From contig NZ_SNYW01000007.1 of assembly GCF_004363235.1 (NCBI RefSeq), positions 579,902 through 643,901 on the forward strand: a stretch of DNA of 64,000 nt. The letters run 5' to 3'. Source of the stretch: Dongia mobilis (lineage in GTDB: Bacteria; Pseudomonadota; Alphaproteobacteria; Dongiales; Dongiaceae). Below, one piece after another: positions 16,094-24,448 of the stretch; position 1 is the stretch's first letter, and each line of letters begins with the position of its first letter. The notes below the pieces were generated by a model, which did not search any database, was not told where the DNA came from, and saw only the letters and a list, made by a program, of their open reading frames with translations. A program made the translations under genes and the position numbers.

Positions 16094-19000
16094 TCATGAG
16101 TCGACCTGTCTCGCCTGCGGGGCGACCAGCGGGATCGTGACGGTGAAGGTCGTGCCGGCGCCTTCCTCGCTGGCGACCGCAATATCGCCGCCCAGGATAT
16201 CCGTCGTAATGTTGTGGACGATATGCAGGCCGAGGCCGCTGCCACCCTGGCCCAGCTTCGATGTGTAGAAGGGGTCGAATATGCGGCCGCGCACGGCGGC
16301 CGGAATGCCGATACCGTCATCGGCGACGGCAAGCGAAACCGAGGCGGGCGCCCGTGGGACGGCGCTCAGGCGGATGACACCTGCGCGACCGCCGGCAAAG
16401 GCGTGGACCAGGCAGTTGTTGATGAGATTGGTGAGCACCTGCCCGAGCGGACCCGGATAGGAATCGAGCACGATGTCGCCGGGTATGGCAGCCTCGAGGT
16501 GGACCTTGCTGCGCTTCAGGCTGGGATGCATCGTGGTGGCGATCTCGTCGACGATCTCGGTCAGGTGGAAGCTGCGGCGCTGGGCGCTGGTCTGGTCGAC
16601 CGCCACCTGCTTGAAACTCTGGATCAGGCCGGCGACGCGCTCGATGTTGCGGTTGGCGATCTCGGTACCGAGCCTGATCTGCCTGACAAAGGCCTCAAGT
16701 GCCGTCCGCGTCAGCTTGCCGTCCATCAGGCCCTCGAAATCGGCGATGCTGCCGCTCATTGTAGAGGTGGCGAGGCTGGCATTGCCGACCGGCGTGCTGA
16801 TCTCGTGGGCGACGCCGGCGACGAGGCTGCCCAGCGAGGCGAGGCGCTCGGCCCGCATCAGGCCTTCCATCGCCGATTTCAGTTCCGCCGTGCGCTCGGC
16901 GACCAGGCGCTCGAGATCCTCCTTGAGGCGACGCTGCGCGTCCTCACTGGCGCGCCGCAGGGTGATGTCCTCGATTGTCGACCAGACATATTGTTCGCCG
17001 TCCGCATCGGTCACCATGGAGCCGTTCAGGCTGACCGAGATCCGGCTGCCGTCCTTGCGGATGTATTCCTTCTCATAGGGGCCATAGCGGCCGGTCTGGG
17101 CCAGGATATCGGCATGTACCTGGTCCGACCGCGCATATTCCGGCGCCGAGATCGCCTGGTAGGAGAGGGTGGGCAAGGCGGCGCGGTCATAACCGATGAT
17201 GCGCAGGAAGGCGTCGTTCGCCTCGACGAAGCTTCCGTCGATGCGCGACAGGGTGACGCCGAGCGGGCTGTGCTCGAACAGCGAGCGCAGCTTTTCCTCG
17301 CTGGCACGAAGCTTTTCGTGCGATTCCCTCTGCTCGGTTACGTCATGCTGCAGGCCGAGGATGCCGGTGATCTTCCCTTCGCTGTCGCGCAAGGGCATCT
17401 TCATGACATGCATCCAGTGCTGGCTGCCGTCCGGCATGACGAATAGGCTGGTTCGCTCCGGGCTCGGCAAACCGCTGGCGATAATCTGTCGGTCGGATTC
17501 CAGCACGCTCTCGGCTTCTGCCAATTGGGCCGGACTGCGGCTGGTCAGCAGATCGTACTCGATCAGGCCGACGATCTCGGCTGGGTCGTTCAGACCGTTG
17601 TCGAGGGCAAAGCGCCGATTGCAGCCGAGATAGCGCGAATCGGGCCCCTTCCAGAAGACATGGGAGGGCAATGCGTCAAGCACCGTGCGCAGCATGCGCT
17701 GTGATTCCTCGACCGCCTGCGAGGCGAGGCGCAGATCGGTCACGTCGTGCACCACCGAGAGAAGGGCGGGCGCCCCGTCATAGGTAAAGGAGCGGGCCCA
17801 CATCATGCAGTGGCGCACGCCGCCACTGCGCCGGTTGACCCGGATCGGCAGGGAGGAAACCTCGCCGCTCTGGCGAATGGCCGCGATCATCGCCTCGCGC
17901 TCGCGCACGTCAGCCCAGATGCCGAGCTCGACGGTGCTGTGGCCGATCGCCTCCTCGCGCTCGATCCCGGTGATCTCGCGGAAGCGCGGGTTGGCCTCGA
18001 GGATGCGGCCGTCCTTCAGCGAGGTAATGAGGATGACGTCGGGCGATTGCAGCAGCACCCGCGCGGCGATCTCCTCCGACTGGCGCAGGCGCTTTGCCAG
18101 CTGGGTCTGCTCGGAGACGTCGGCGGCGATGCCGAGGAAGCCCTCGATCTCGCCCGCTCCGTCGCGGATGGCCGTGACGGACAGGCGCACGGTCAGCTTG
18201 CGCCCGTCCTTGCGCACATAGATCCAGTTGCTTTCGTTCTGCTGGCCGCTGACGGCGTCCAGCGTGAAGATCTCGAACGGGTAGAGGATCTCGCGGCCCA
18301 GCCTTTCCTTGGCGCTCGCGATCCGCGCCTGTACCTGCGCCAGGTCGTGGAAGGCAAGCGGCGTCTGGATGCCGACCATCTCGGCGCTGCCGTAGCCCAG
18401 CATTTCCTCGGCGGCGCGGTTGAAAAAGGTGATGGTGCCCTTGGCGTCGGTGGCGATCACCGCATAGGCGGTATTGTTGAGGATCGCCGCCTGCAGCGAC
18501 GCGGTCGCCCTGGCGGCTTTCTCCGCCAGGCGCTGCTCGGTGATGTTCAGCAGCACGCCGTCGAGCCGGCGGCTGCCGTCGGCGCCGAGCGTGGCGCGCC
18601 CGCGATCCTGCACCCAGACCTCGCCCCCATCGGCGCGGCGCAGGCGATAGTCGAGGCTGTATTCCGCACCGTCCCCGGCCAGGTTCAGGGTTGCCTTGAC
18701 CGCCTCCCGGTCGTCGGGATGAATGAAATCGTCCCAGGGCGGGGCGGCCGGGCCGAGCAGGGTACCCGGCGGGTGACCGGTCAGGATCTCGATTCCGGAG
18801 GAGAGAAAGCTGATCTTGCCGGTCGCGCCGGGCTGGCGCTGGTAGACAGCACCCGGCAGGTTGTCGGTCAGCAGGCGCAGCCTCGCCTCGGACAGCCGCA
18901 GGGCGCCTTCCGATTTGCGGCGCTGCTGGTTGACATAGGTCAACGCCAGATAGCTGCAGATGCCGCGCGCCAGGGCCATCTCCGGCTCCAGCCAGGGTGA

Positions 19001-19477
19001 TTTGTCCCCGCAGCGTTCCATGCTGAACAAGCCGACATCCTCGCCGGAGGCGCGAATGACGTGGTCCAGCATCGAGGTGATGCCATTCGGGCCGAGATAG
19101 GAATCGCGGATGTCGGCCAGCCGCGGATCGTCGAGCGCGTTCGCGGAGGCGAGCAGCGACGCCTCGCGCAAGGCCGCGAACTCCCCCGCCATCTGCGCGG
19201 CGGGAATGCCGACGGGCGGGCAATGGCGCATGGTTCGCGTTTCCAGGCGCACGATACTGCGCAGGGAGGCGCTCTCGGCATCGAACATCCAGATGCTGAC
19301 GAAATCCATGCGCGCCAGTTGTGCCGCGCGATGGACCACGAACTCGGCGATGGTGTCGATGTCGCCTTCCTGGACGGCGGGATGCCGCGACAATTCGCCG
19401 AAGAACGAGACGGTCTCTGCCGAGACCTGCGGCGCCGTGGGGGCCTCGCTCTGATCCGCCGCGCGCATCTGCGTCAC
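16094..19477 (-). CDS. Large GAF/multi-PAS sensor histidine kinase
   Basis: The 1127-residue protein has no obvious membrane segment and should be cytosolic. It starts with a GAF-like domain (about 40-170), then five PAS/PAC units between about 195 and 840 (motifs such as LRLLTDNLPGAVYQRQPG, AVIATDAKGTITFFNRA, EANPRFREITGIE, FVMPDGSQHW and VEANDAFLRIIGYD). A coiled coil leads to HisKA with His891 in GVAHEISTPVGN, and an HATPase with NLINNCLVHAF, DDGIGIP and GSGLGLHI, all intact. The start is GTG 19477, one base after the stop of the hybrid kinase; ATG 19468 is an alternative. The chain suggests sensing of several cytosolic signals, possibly via haem or flavin; ligands are unknown. Confidence 0.9.
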   Translation of the reverse strand: MTQMRAADQSEAPTAPQVSAETVSFFGELSRHPAVQEGDIDTIAEFVVHRAAQLARMDFVSIWMFDAESASLRSIVRLETRTMRHCPPVGIPAAQMAGEFAALREASLLASANALDDPRLADIRDSYLGPNGITSMLDHVIRASGEDVGLFSMERCGDKSPWLEPEMALARGICSYLALTYVNQQRRKSEGALRLSEARLRLLTDNLPGAVYQRQPGATGKISFLSSGIEILTGHPPGTLLGPAAPPWDDFIHPDDREAVKATLNLAGDGAEYSLDYRLRRADGGEVWVQDRGRATLGADGSRRLDGVLLNITEQRLAEKAARATASLQAAILNNTAYAVIATDAKGTITFFNRAAEEMLGYGSAEMVGIQTPLAFHDLAQVQARIASAKERLGREILYPFEIFTLDAVSGQQNESNWIYVRKDGRKLTVRLSVTAIRDGAGEIEGFLGIAADVSEQTQLAKRLRQSEEIAARVLLQSPDVILITSLKDGRILEANPRFREITGIEREEAIGHSTVELGIWADVREREAMIAAIRQSGEVSSLPIRVNRRSGGVRHCMMWARSFTYDGAPALLSVVHDVTDLRLASQAVEESQRMLRTVLDALPSHVFWKGPDSRYLGCNRRFALDNGLNDPAEIVGLIEYDLLTSRSPAQLAEAESVLESDRQIIASGLPSPERTSLFVMPDGSQHWMHVMKMPLRDSEGKITGILGLQHDVTEQRESHEKLRASEEKLRSLFEHSPLGVTLSRIDGSFVEANDAFLRIIGYDRAALPTLSYQAISAPEYARSDQVHADILAQTGRYGPYEKEYIRKDGSRISVSLNGSMVTDADGEQYVWSTIEDITLRRASEDAQRRLKEDLERLVAERTAELKSAMEGLMRAERLASLGSLVAGVAHEISTPVGNASLATSTMSGSIADFEGLMDGKLTRTALEAFVRQIRLGTEIANRNIERVAGLIQSFKQVAVDQTSAQRRSFHLTEIVDEIATTMHPSLKRSKVHLEAAIPGDIVLDSYPGPLGQVLTNLINNCLVHAFAGGRAGVIRLSAVPRAPASVSLAVADDGIGIPAAVRGRIFDPFYTSKLGQGGSGLGLHIVHNITTDILGGDIAVASEEGAGTTFTVTIPLVAPQARQVDS

Positions 19478-19478
19478 G

Positions 19479-20759
19479 TCAGGCCGATTGACTGGGAAGG
19501 ATGACCGACACGGTCGTGCCGCCGCCCTCGCGATCGGCGATGGCGATGCGGCCGCCCATCATCGTCATCAGATGCCGGCAGATGGTAAGGCCGAGGCCGA
19601 GCCCGCTCGCATCCTTGGTCAGGACCTCCTGGCCGATCGAGAAGGGCTGGTCGAGATTGCTCTTGATCGCGCCGGGCACGCCGGGGCCGCGATCGCCGAT
19701 CTCGATATGCAGCTGGGCCTCCAGGACGCGCCAGGAAATGTCGACGCTGGCGCCCTTGGGCGAGTAGCGCAGCGCGTTGGCGATGACATGGCCGAGTACC
19801 TTGCTGAGCGCGCTGCGGTCCAGTTCGCAGCTGCGCGCCTCCGCGCCCTCATGCAGCACCAGGGTTATGCCAAGGCGGGCCGCTTCGTTCGTGTATAGCT
19901 CGCACTGGTACTCCAGCAATTCCTTGAGGTCGGTCGGCTCCCAGACCAGGCGGCGGCGGCGGGAATCGAGCTGGCTGAATTCGAGGATGTCATCGACCAG
20001 GGCGGCCAGGCGGCGGCCGGCATCGAGAACGTCCTGGAGATAGGCGGGCGGCACCTTTTCGCCGTTGTCGAGGGCGCGCAGCGACAATTCGCTGAAGCCG
20101 ATGATGGCATTGAGCGGGGTGCGCAGCTCGTGGCTGACATTGGCGAGAAAGCGCGACTTGGCATGCGCGGCGGCCATCGCCGCCTCGCGCTGTTCGAGAT
20201 AGTCGACATTGAGGATCTCGAGGTCGCGCGTCATCGCCTCGAGGCGGTTGTTGGCCTCCTGCAGCTGGCGCAACCGGTCATAGGCCCTGATCGCGGTGGC
20301 GACCGAGGTGAACAGCCGGGCGCGGGAGAGCTCCGACTTGGTGCGATAGTCGTCGATGTCGTAGTCGCGGATGACGTCGCGTTCGGGCGCATAGCCCGGA
20401 TGGCCGGTGCGCAGGATGATGCGCGGCACGCTGAGGCCCAGCTGGTCGCGGATGAAGCGCACCAGCTGCAGGCCGGCATCGTCGGTCTCCATCACCACAT
20501 CCAGCAGGATGACGGCCGTCTCGTTGGGTGCTGCCAGCATGCGCTGCGCTTCGGCCGCGGAATAGGCGTGCAGGAAACTGAGCCCGCGCCCGTTGATGCG
20601 TTCGGCGCCGAGGGCGAATTCGGTCGAGAGATGAACGTCCTGGTCGTCGTCGACGATCAGGATCTGCCATGGTTCGGCGCTGCCGCCCGCGGGTTCGGCG
20701 GCAAAGACGTCCCGGGCGTCAGAGTTGTCTTGGAGTGCCGCGCTCAAGATCGCGTCCAA
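19479..20759 (-). CDS. Hybrid protein: N-terminal receiver plus histidine kinase
   Basis: The 426-residue soluble protein puts a receiver first and a kinase second. The receiver (about 31-165) has ILIVDDDQDV, phospho-acceptor Asp87 in VILLDVVMETDDAGL and RTGHPGYAPE, the style seen before DUF3369 domains. A coiled-coil linker (165-200) leads to HisKA with His210 (NVSHELRTPLNAIIG) and an HATPase with N-box HVIANALRYSP, DRGPGVP and GLGLGLTI. The frame begins with TTG 20759, where AGAGGA abuts the codon; TTG 20747 would have better spacing. It is the first gene of the operon with the GAF/PAS kinase and the lone receiver, and could phosphorylate either receiver. Confidence 0.88.
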   Translation of the reverse strand: MDAILSAALQDNSDARDVFAAEPAGGSAEPWQILIVDDDQDVHLSTEFALGAERINGRGLSFLHAYSAAEAQRMLAAPNETAVILLDVVMETDDAGLQLVRFIRDQLGLSVPRIILRTGHPGYAPERDVIRDYDIDDYRTKSELSRARLFTSVATAIRAYDRLRQLQEANNRLEAMTRDLEILNVDYLEQREAAMAAAHAKSRFLANVSHELRTPLNAIIGFSELSLRALDNGEKVPPAYLQDVLDAGRRLAALVDDILEFSQLDSRRRRLVWEPTDLKELLEYQCELYTNEAARLGITLVLHEGAEARSCELDRSALSKVLGHVIANALRYSPKGASVDISWRVLEAQLHIEIGDRGPGVPGAIKSNLDQPFSIGQEVLTKDASGLGLGLTICRHLMTMMGGRIAIADREGGGTTVSVILPSQSA

Positions 20760-20777
20760 TCCTCTGATTGTTTTCCT

Positions 20778-20793
20778 AGGTCGCTGGCGACCT
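20778..20793. promoter_or_regulatory. Inverted repeat in the leader of the sensory operon
   Basis: AGGTCGC-TG-GCGACCT is a 7+7 bp inverted repeat with a 2-bp centre, lying 18 bp before the hybrid-kinase start. The tiny loop argues for a DNA-bound operator rather than an RNA hairpin. No regulator is assigned. Confidence 0.45.
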
Positions 20794-20823
20794 CCCGCCG
20801 TTACGATGGCAAAAGTTCGTTAA

Positions 20824-20842
20824 CGCAAACTAAACGTTTGCG
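20824..20842. promoter_or_regulatory. Inverted repeat CGCAAAC-N5-GTTTGCG
   Basis: A perfect 7-bp inverted repeat with a 5-bp A/T-rich centre lies about 65 bp upstream of the sensory operon and 40 bp from the reductase terminator. Its AT-rich surroundings fit a promoter/operator region for the operon. The binding protein is unknown. Confidence 0.5.
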
Positions 20843-20876
20843 CCAATGGCGGGATCGAGGGGGCGGCTGTCACCGA

Positions 20877-20905
20877 AGAAAATCCTGCGGTAACCGGCCG
20901 CAGGA
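20877..20905 (-). terminator. Intrinsic terminator after the ferredoxin-NADP reductase
   Basis: On the minus strand TCCTGCGG pairs with CCGCAGGA around a 7-nt loop and is followed by TTTTCTT. It lies about 40 bp past the reductase stop and separates it from the sensory operon. Confidence 0.85.
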
Positions 20906-20945
20906 GCGCCGGATCACCGCATCAATGGCCGGTATCAGTTGTATT

Positions 20946-21959
20946 TCAGCTCCCCGGCACGCCCTTCGAGGTGGAATATTCGAAATGCAGGGCCTCGCCC
21001 GGATGCACCAGCGGGTGGGCGGCATGGGCCGCCATGGCGGCTTCCGAGAACCCGCACAGGATCAGCTTCAGCTTGCCGGGATAGGTGGCGATGTCGCCCA
21101 CCGCGAAGATGCCCGGCGTATTGGTGGCGCAATTCCTTTGGTCGACCGCGATATGGCTGTGCGACAGGTTGAGGCCCCATTTGGCGATCGGCCCCAGATC
21201 CATCGCGAGGCCGAAGAAGGGCAGCAGCATGTCGGCCTCGAGGCGCCGGATCTCACCTTCCAGCGTGGCGACGTTGACGGCCGAAAGCTGGCCGTTCTCG
21301 CCTTCCAGCGAGTGCAGCTGATAGGGCACCACCAGTTCCACCTTGTCGGTCTTGGCGAGTGCCTCCATGCGGGCGACCGATTCCGGCGCGCCGCGGAATT
21401 TCGGGCGGCGGTGGATGACATAGATCTTCTCGGCCAGTTCGGCGAGCGAGATGGTCCAGTCGAGGGCGGAATCGCCGCCCCCCGCGATGACCACGCGCTT
21501 GCCGCGGAAATCCTCGCGCCGCTTGACGAGATAAAAGACGCTTCGGCCCTCGAATTCGGCCAGGCGCTCCAGCGGCGGCCGGTTCGGGCCGAAGGCGCCG
21601 CAGCCGGCGGCGATGATGACGGCGCGGGCGTCGATCCTTGTCCCCGTGCTGGTTTCCACCAGCCAGCGCTCGCCATTGGGAGTCAGTTTGTCGACCTGCT
21701 GGCCAAGGTGATAGACCGGATGGAAGGGGGCTGCCTGTTCCTCGAGCTTCCGGATGAGATCGGCGGCATCGATCGCGGGATAGCCCGGAATGTCGTAGAT
21801 CGGCTTTTCCGGATACATGGCGACGCATTGGCCGCCGGTCGATTCCAGCGCGTCCACCACATGACAGCGCATTTTCAGCATGCCGCATTCGAACACGGCG
21901 AAGAGGCCCACCGGTCCGGCGCCGATAATGACCACGTCCGTCTGCTGAATGCCGCTCAT
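20946..21959 (-). CDS. Ferredoxin/flavodoxin-NADP(+) reductase, thioredoxin-reductase-like type
   Basis: This 337-residue flavoenzyme moves electrons between NADPH and ferredoxin or flavodoxin. The FAD-binding motif IIGAGPVGLFAVFE is at the N-terminus, STGGQCVAMYPEKPIYD follows, the NADPH site is VVIAGGGDSALDW, and GIFAVGDIATYPG is the second FAD contact. There is no CxxC redox pair, which separates it from thioredoxin reductases. Length and sequence fit the TrxR-like FNR group common in alphaproteobacteria. ATG 21959 follows GGGAGGATC. It is divergent from tsaE and has its own terminator, so it is a single-gene unit. Confidence 0.93.
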   Translation of the reverse strand: MSGIQQTDVVIIGAGPVGLFAVFECGMLKMRCHVVDALESTGGQCVAMYPEKPIYDIPGYPAIDAADLIRKLEEQAAPFHPVYHLGQQVDKLTPNGERWLVETSTGTRIDARAVIIAAGCGAFGPNRPPLERLAEFEGRSVFYLVKRREDFRGKRVVIAGGGDSALDWTISLAELAEKIYVIHRRPKFRGAPESVARMEALAKTDKVELVVPYQLHSLEGENGQLSAVNVATLEGEIRRLEADMLLPFFGLAMDLGPIAKWGLNLSHSHIAVDQRNCATNTPGIFAVGDIATYPGKLKLILCGFSEAAMAAHAAHPLVHPGEALHFEYSTSKGVPGS

Positions 21960-22086
21960 GCGATCCTCCCGAAGTGACTGCCCGAAAACCCGGCCGGGCC
22001 TCCTTTAGCACAATGTATTTTCGTGGCAAATCCATGCTGACAATGCGCATTGCGGCGGCGTCGCAAGGGGGCTACAAACCGGCGCC

Positions 22087-22596
22087 ATGACGCCAGTTCC
22101 GGGATCTTCCATCGCCGTGATAACGCTTGCAGACGAGGCCGCCACGCGGCGGGCCGCCGCCCTGCTGGCGCAGCTTGTCCGGACCGGCGACGTGATTGCC
22201 CTCCATGGCGATCTCGGCGCCGGCAAGACCACATTCGCGCGCGGGTTTATCGCCGCCCTGGCACCCGCGGAGGAGGCTGTGCCGAGCCCCACCTTCACCC
22301 TGGTGCAGACCTATCCCTCGGCGCGGGGCGAGATCTGGCATTTCGACCTCTATCGCCTGAAGCGGGCCGACGAAGCCTGGGAGCTTGGCATCGAGGAAGC
22401 CTTTGCCGCGGGCATCTCGCTAATCGAGTGGCCGGAACGACTGGGGTCGCTCTTGCCAAGCAACCGCCTCGACGTGACTCTGGCGCCGGGCGTGGGTCCC
22501 GAGTCGCGCCGTCTGCTGCTCGCCGGCGCGGGCGACTGGCGGGAACGGCTGGCCGGGATCGAACAGGCATGGGCGACAGCAGCGAGGCAGGCATGA
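22087..22596 (+). CDS. tsaE: tRNA threonylcarbamoyladenosine biosynthesis ATPase TsaE
   Basis: TsaE is the ATPase of the TsaBDE complex that makes t6A37 on ANN-decoding tRNAs. The 169-residue protein has Walker A GDLGAGKTTFARG, the switch-like VPSPTFTLVQTY, the HFDLYRL motif and ISLIEWPERL. The size is slightly above the typical 150. The first four bases of amgK (ATGA) overlap the tsaE stop, indicating translational coupling. It opens the tsaE-amgK-murU-addB-addA-trxA cluster, an order conserved in alphaproteobacteria. Confidence 0.95.
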   Translation: MTPVPGSSIAVITLADEAATRRAAALLAQLVRTGDVIALHGDLGAGKTTFARGFIAALAPAEEAVPSPTFTLVQTYPSARGEIWHFDLYRLKRADEAWELGIEEAFAAGISLIEWPERLGSLLPSNRLDVTLAPGVGPESRRLLLAGAGDWRERLAGIEQAWATAARQA

Positions 22597-23615
22597 ACCA
22601 GATCACCCCGAACGCTTCCGAGCGCGCGGCCCGGCGCGACCGCTTCCTGGCCGATGCCGGCTGGGGCAAGGCCGAGATCAGGCTGCTGGCGGGCGACGCC
22701 TCGTTCCGCCATTACGACCGCCTCACGCTCGACGGCCGCACGCGCGTGCTGATGGACGCGCCGCCGCCGATGGAGGATGTGCGCCCCTTCCTCCGCATCG
22801 GCCGCCTGCTGAAGGATCTCGGCTTCAGCGCACCGGAGATCTATGCCGCCGATACCGAGGCCGGCTTCCTGCTGCTGGAGGATCTCGGCGACCGCACCTA
22901 TACGCGCGAGCTCGATGCCGGCGGCGATGCGGAGGCCCTCTATGCGCTCGCCACCGACACGCTCATCGCGCTGCACGACCGGATGCCGCCGGTCGAACTG
23001 GATTCGCTGCCGGTCTTCGACGAGGCGCGGGCCTTGCGCGAGGTGCAACTGCTGCTCGACTGGTACTGGCCGGCCCATTTCGGGGCGCCTGCGCCGGAGG
23101 CCGTGCGTGCCGAGTTCGTCGCCGCCTGGCGCGAGGTCCTGCCACGGCGCCTCGATGTGCCGCAGAGCATCGCCCTCTTCGATTTCCACGTCGACAACCT
23201 GCTGGTGCTGAAGGAGCGCAAGGGGATCGAGGCCTGCGGCCTGCTCGACTTCCAGGATGCCGTGCTGGCGCCGATCACCTTCGACCTCGTCTCGCTGCTG
23301 GAAGACGTGCGCCGCAACCTGCCCTGGGATCTGATGGGGCGCATGATCGACCGCTACCTCGCCGCCAATCCGGCAATCGCGCGGGAGAGGTTCATGGCCG
23401 CCTACGCCGTCATCGGCGGCCAGCGCAACACCCGCATCGCCGGCACCTTCGCGCGCCTGCTGAAGCGCGACGGCAAGGAGTGGTACCAGCGCTTCATGCC
23501 GCGCGTCTGGGAACTGATCGCCCATGACATCGCGCATCCCGCCATGGCACCGGTCGCCGCCTGGTATGCGCGCCACCTGCCGCCCGGCGAGCGCGGCGCC
23601 ATCGCCGCCCAATGA
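22593..23615 (+). CDS. amgK: Anomeric sugar kinase AmgK (N-acetylmuramate/N-acetylglucosamine kinase)
   Basis: AmgK phosphorylates the anomeric position of MurNAc and GlcNAc released from peptidoglycan, feeding MurU in a recycling route that bypasses de novo UDP-MurNAc synthesis. The 340-residue protein has the aminoglycoside-phosphotransferase fold: LLAGDASFRHYDRL nucleotide loop, FLLLEDLGDRTY hinge, catalytic FDFHVDNLLVL (HxDxxxxN-like) and LLDFQDAVLAPITFDL metal motif. The start is ATG 22593, overlapping the tsaE stop. Its own TGA overlaps the ATG of a micro-ORF built from 15-bp repeats, followed by murU. Pairing with murU is strong support for the function. Confidence 0.92.
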   Translation: MNQITPNASERAARRDRFLADAGWGKAEIRLLAGDASFRHYDRLTLDGRTRVLMDAPPPMEDVRPFLRIGRLLKDLGFSAPEIYAADTEAGFLLLEDLGDRTYTRELDAGGDAEALYALATDTLIALHDRMPPVELDSLPVFDEARALREVQLLLDWYWPAHFGAPAPEAVRAEFVAAWREVLPRRLDVPQSIALFDFHVDNLLVLKERKGIEACGLLDFQDAVLAPITFDLVSLLEDVRRNLPWDLMGRMIDRYLAANPAIARERFMAAYAVIGGQRNTRIAGTFARLLKRDGKEWYQRFMPRVWELIAHDIAHPAMAPVAAWYARHLPPGERGAIAAQ

Positions 23616-23683
23616 TCGACCGCCTGATGATCGACCGCCCAATGATCGACCGCGTGATGATCGACAAGGAATTCCCCGCTTGA
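23612..23683 (+). CDS. Possible 23-residue coupling micro-ORF made of four 15-bp repeats
   Basis: Four adjacent 15-bp units starting ATGATCGACCGC (23612, 23627, 23642, with a diverged unit at 23657) form an open frame reading MIDR-L, MIDR-P, MIDR-V, MIDK-E and then F-P-A before TGA. Its ATG overlaps the amgK stop (ATGA) and its stop overlaps the TTG start of murU (TTGA). The AAGGAA that serves murU lies in the last unit. I see this layout directly; that it is translated to carry ribosomes from amgK into murU is inference. It could instead be only a repeat expansion in a spacer that happens to stay open. Confidence 0.45.
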   Translation: MIDRLMIDRPMIDRVMIDKEFPA

Positions 23684-24417
23684 GCAAACCATCCTTCACC
23701 GTCCCGCACACCGCCATGGTCATGGCGGCGGGGCTTGCCACCCGGCTGCGGCCCATCACCGATTCGCTGCCGAAGGCGCTGGTGCCGGTGCTGGGTGTGC
23801 CGATGCTGGATGTCGTGCTCAACCGTTTGCGGGATGCCGGTGTGAAGCGCGTCGTCATCAACCTGCATCACCTCGGCGAGCAGATCCGGGCGCATCTCAA
23901 GGACCGCGCCGATCTCGAGATCCTCTATTCCGAGGAGACGGAAATCCTCGAGACCGGCGGCGGCATCGTGCAGGCCCTGCCGCTTCTCGGTGACGATCCC
24001 TTCTTCACGGTCAATGCCAAGATCATCTGGCTCAACGGCAAGACCGATGCCCTGCATCGCCTTGCCGCCGCCTGGGACGATGCCCGGATGGACGCGCTGC
24101 TCCTGCTGCAGCCGACCGTGACGGCGGTGGGCTATGACGGCATCGGCGATTTCACCCTCGACCAGGAGGGCCGCGTGCGCCGCCGCCGCGAGTGGCAGGT
24201 GGCGCCCTTTCTCTATGCCGGCATCCAGATCTGCCATCCGCGTCTGTTCCGCGATGCGCCGCAGGGCAAGTTCTCGACCAACCTTCTCTGGGACCGCGCC
24301 ATCGAGCAAGACCGGCTCTATGGCCTGCGCCATGACGGCGAGTGGTATCACGTCTCGACCCCGCAGCATCTCGCCGAGGTCGAGCGGCATTTGAGCTTTC
24401 ACGGCATCAGATTCTAG
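23680..24417 (+). CDS. murU: N-acetylmuramate alpha-1-phosphate uridylyltransferase MurU
   Basis: MurU joins MurNAc-1-phosphate to UTP giving UDP-MurNAc, the step after AmgK in cell-wall recycling. The 245-residue protein has the nucleotidyltransferase signature MVMAAGLATRLRPITDSLPK and the VLGVPMLDVVLNRL segment. EILETGGGIVQALPLL contacts the substrate, and NAKIIWLNG covers the metal-binding region. TTG 23680 is chosen because AAGGAA lies 9 nt upstream and the residues before it are repeat-encoded in another frame. This family also includes glucose-1-phosphate and mannose-1-phosphate transferases; the amgK neighbour decides the call. Confidence 0.9.
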   Translation: MSKPSFTVPHTAMVMAAGLATRLRPITDSLPKALVPVLGVPMLDVVLNRLRDAGVKRVVINLHHLGEQIRAHLKDRADLEILYSEETEILETGGGIVQALPLLGDDPFFTVNAKIIWLNGKTDALHRLAAAWDDARMDALLLLQPTVTAVGYDGIGDFTLDQEGRVRRRREWQVAPFLYAGIQICHPRLFRDAPQGKFSTNLLWDRAIEQDRLYGLRHDGEWYHVSTPQHLAEVERHLSFHGIRF

Positions 24418-24448
24418 GCCAAGCTTCCCGCGACATGGGGAGCCCCTC

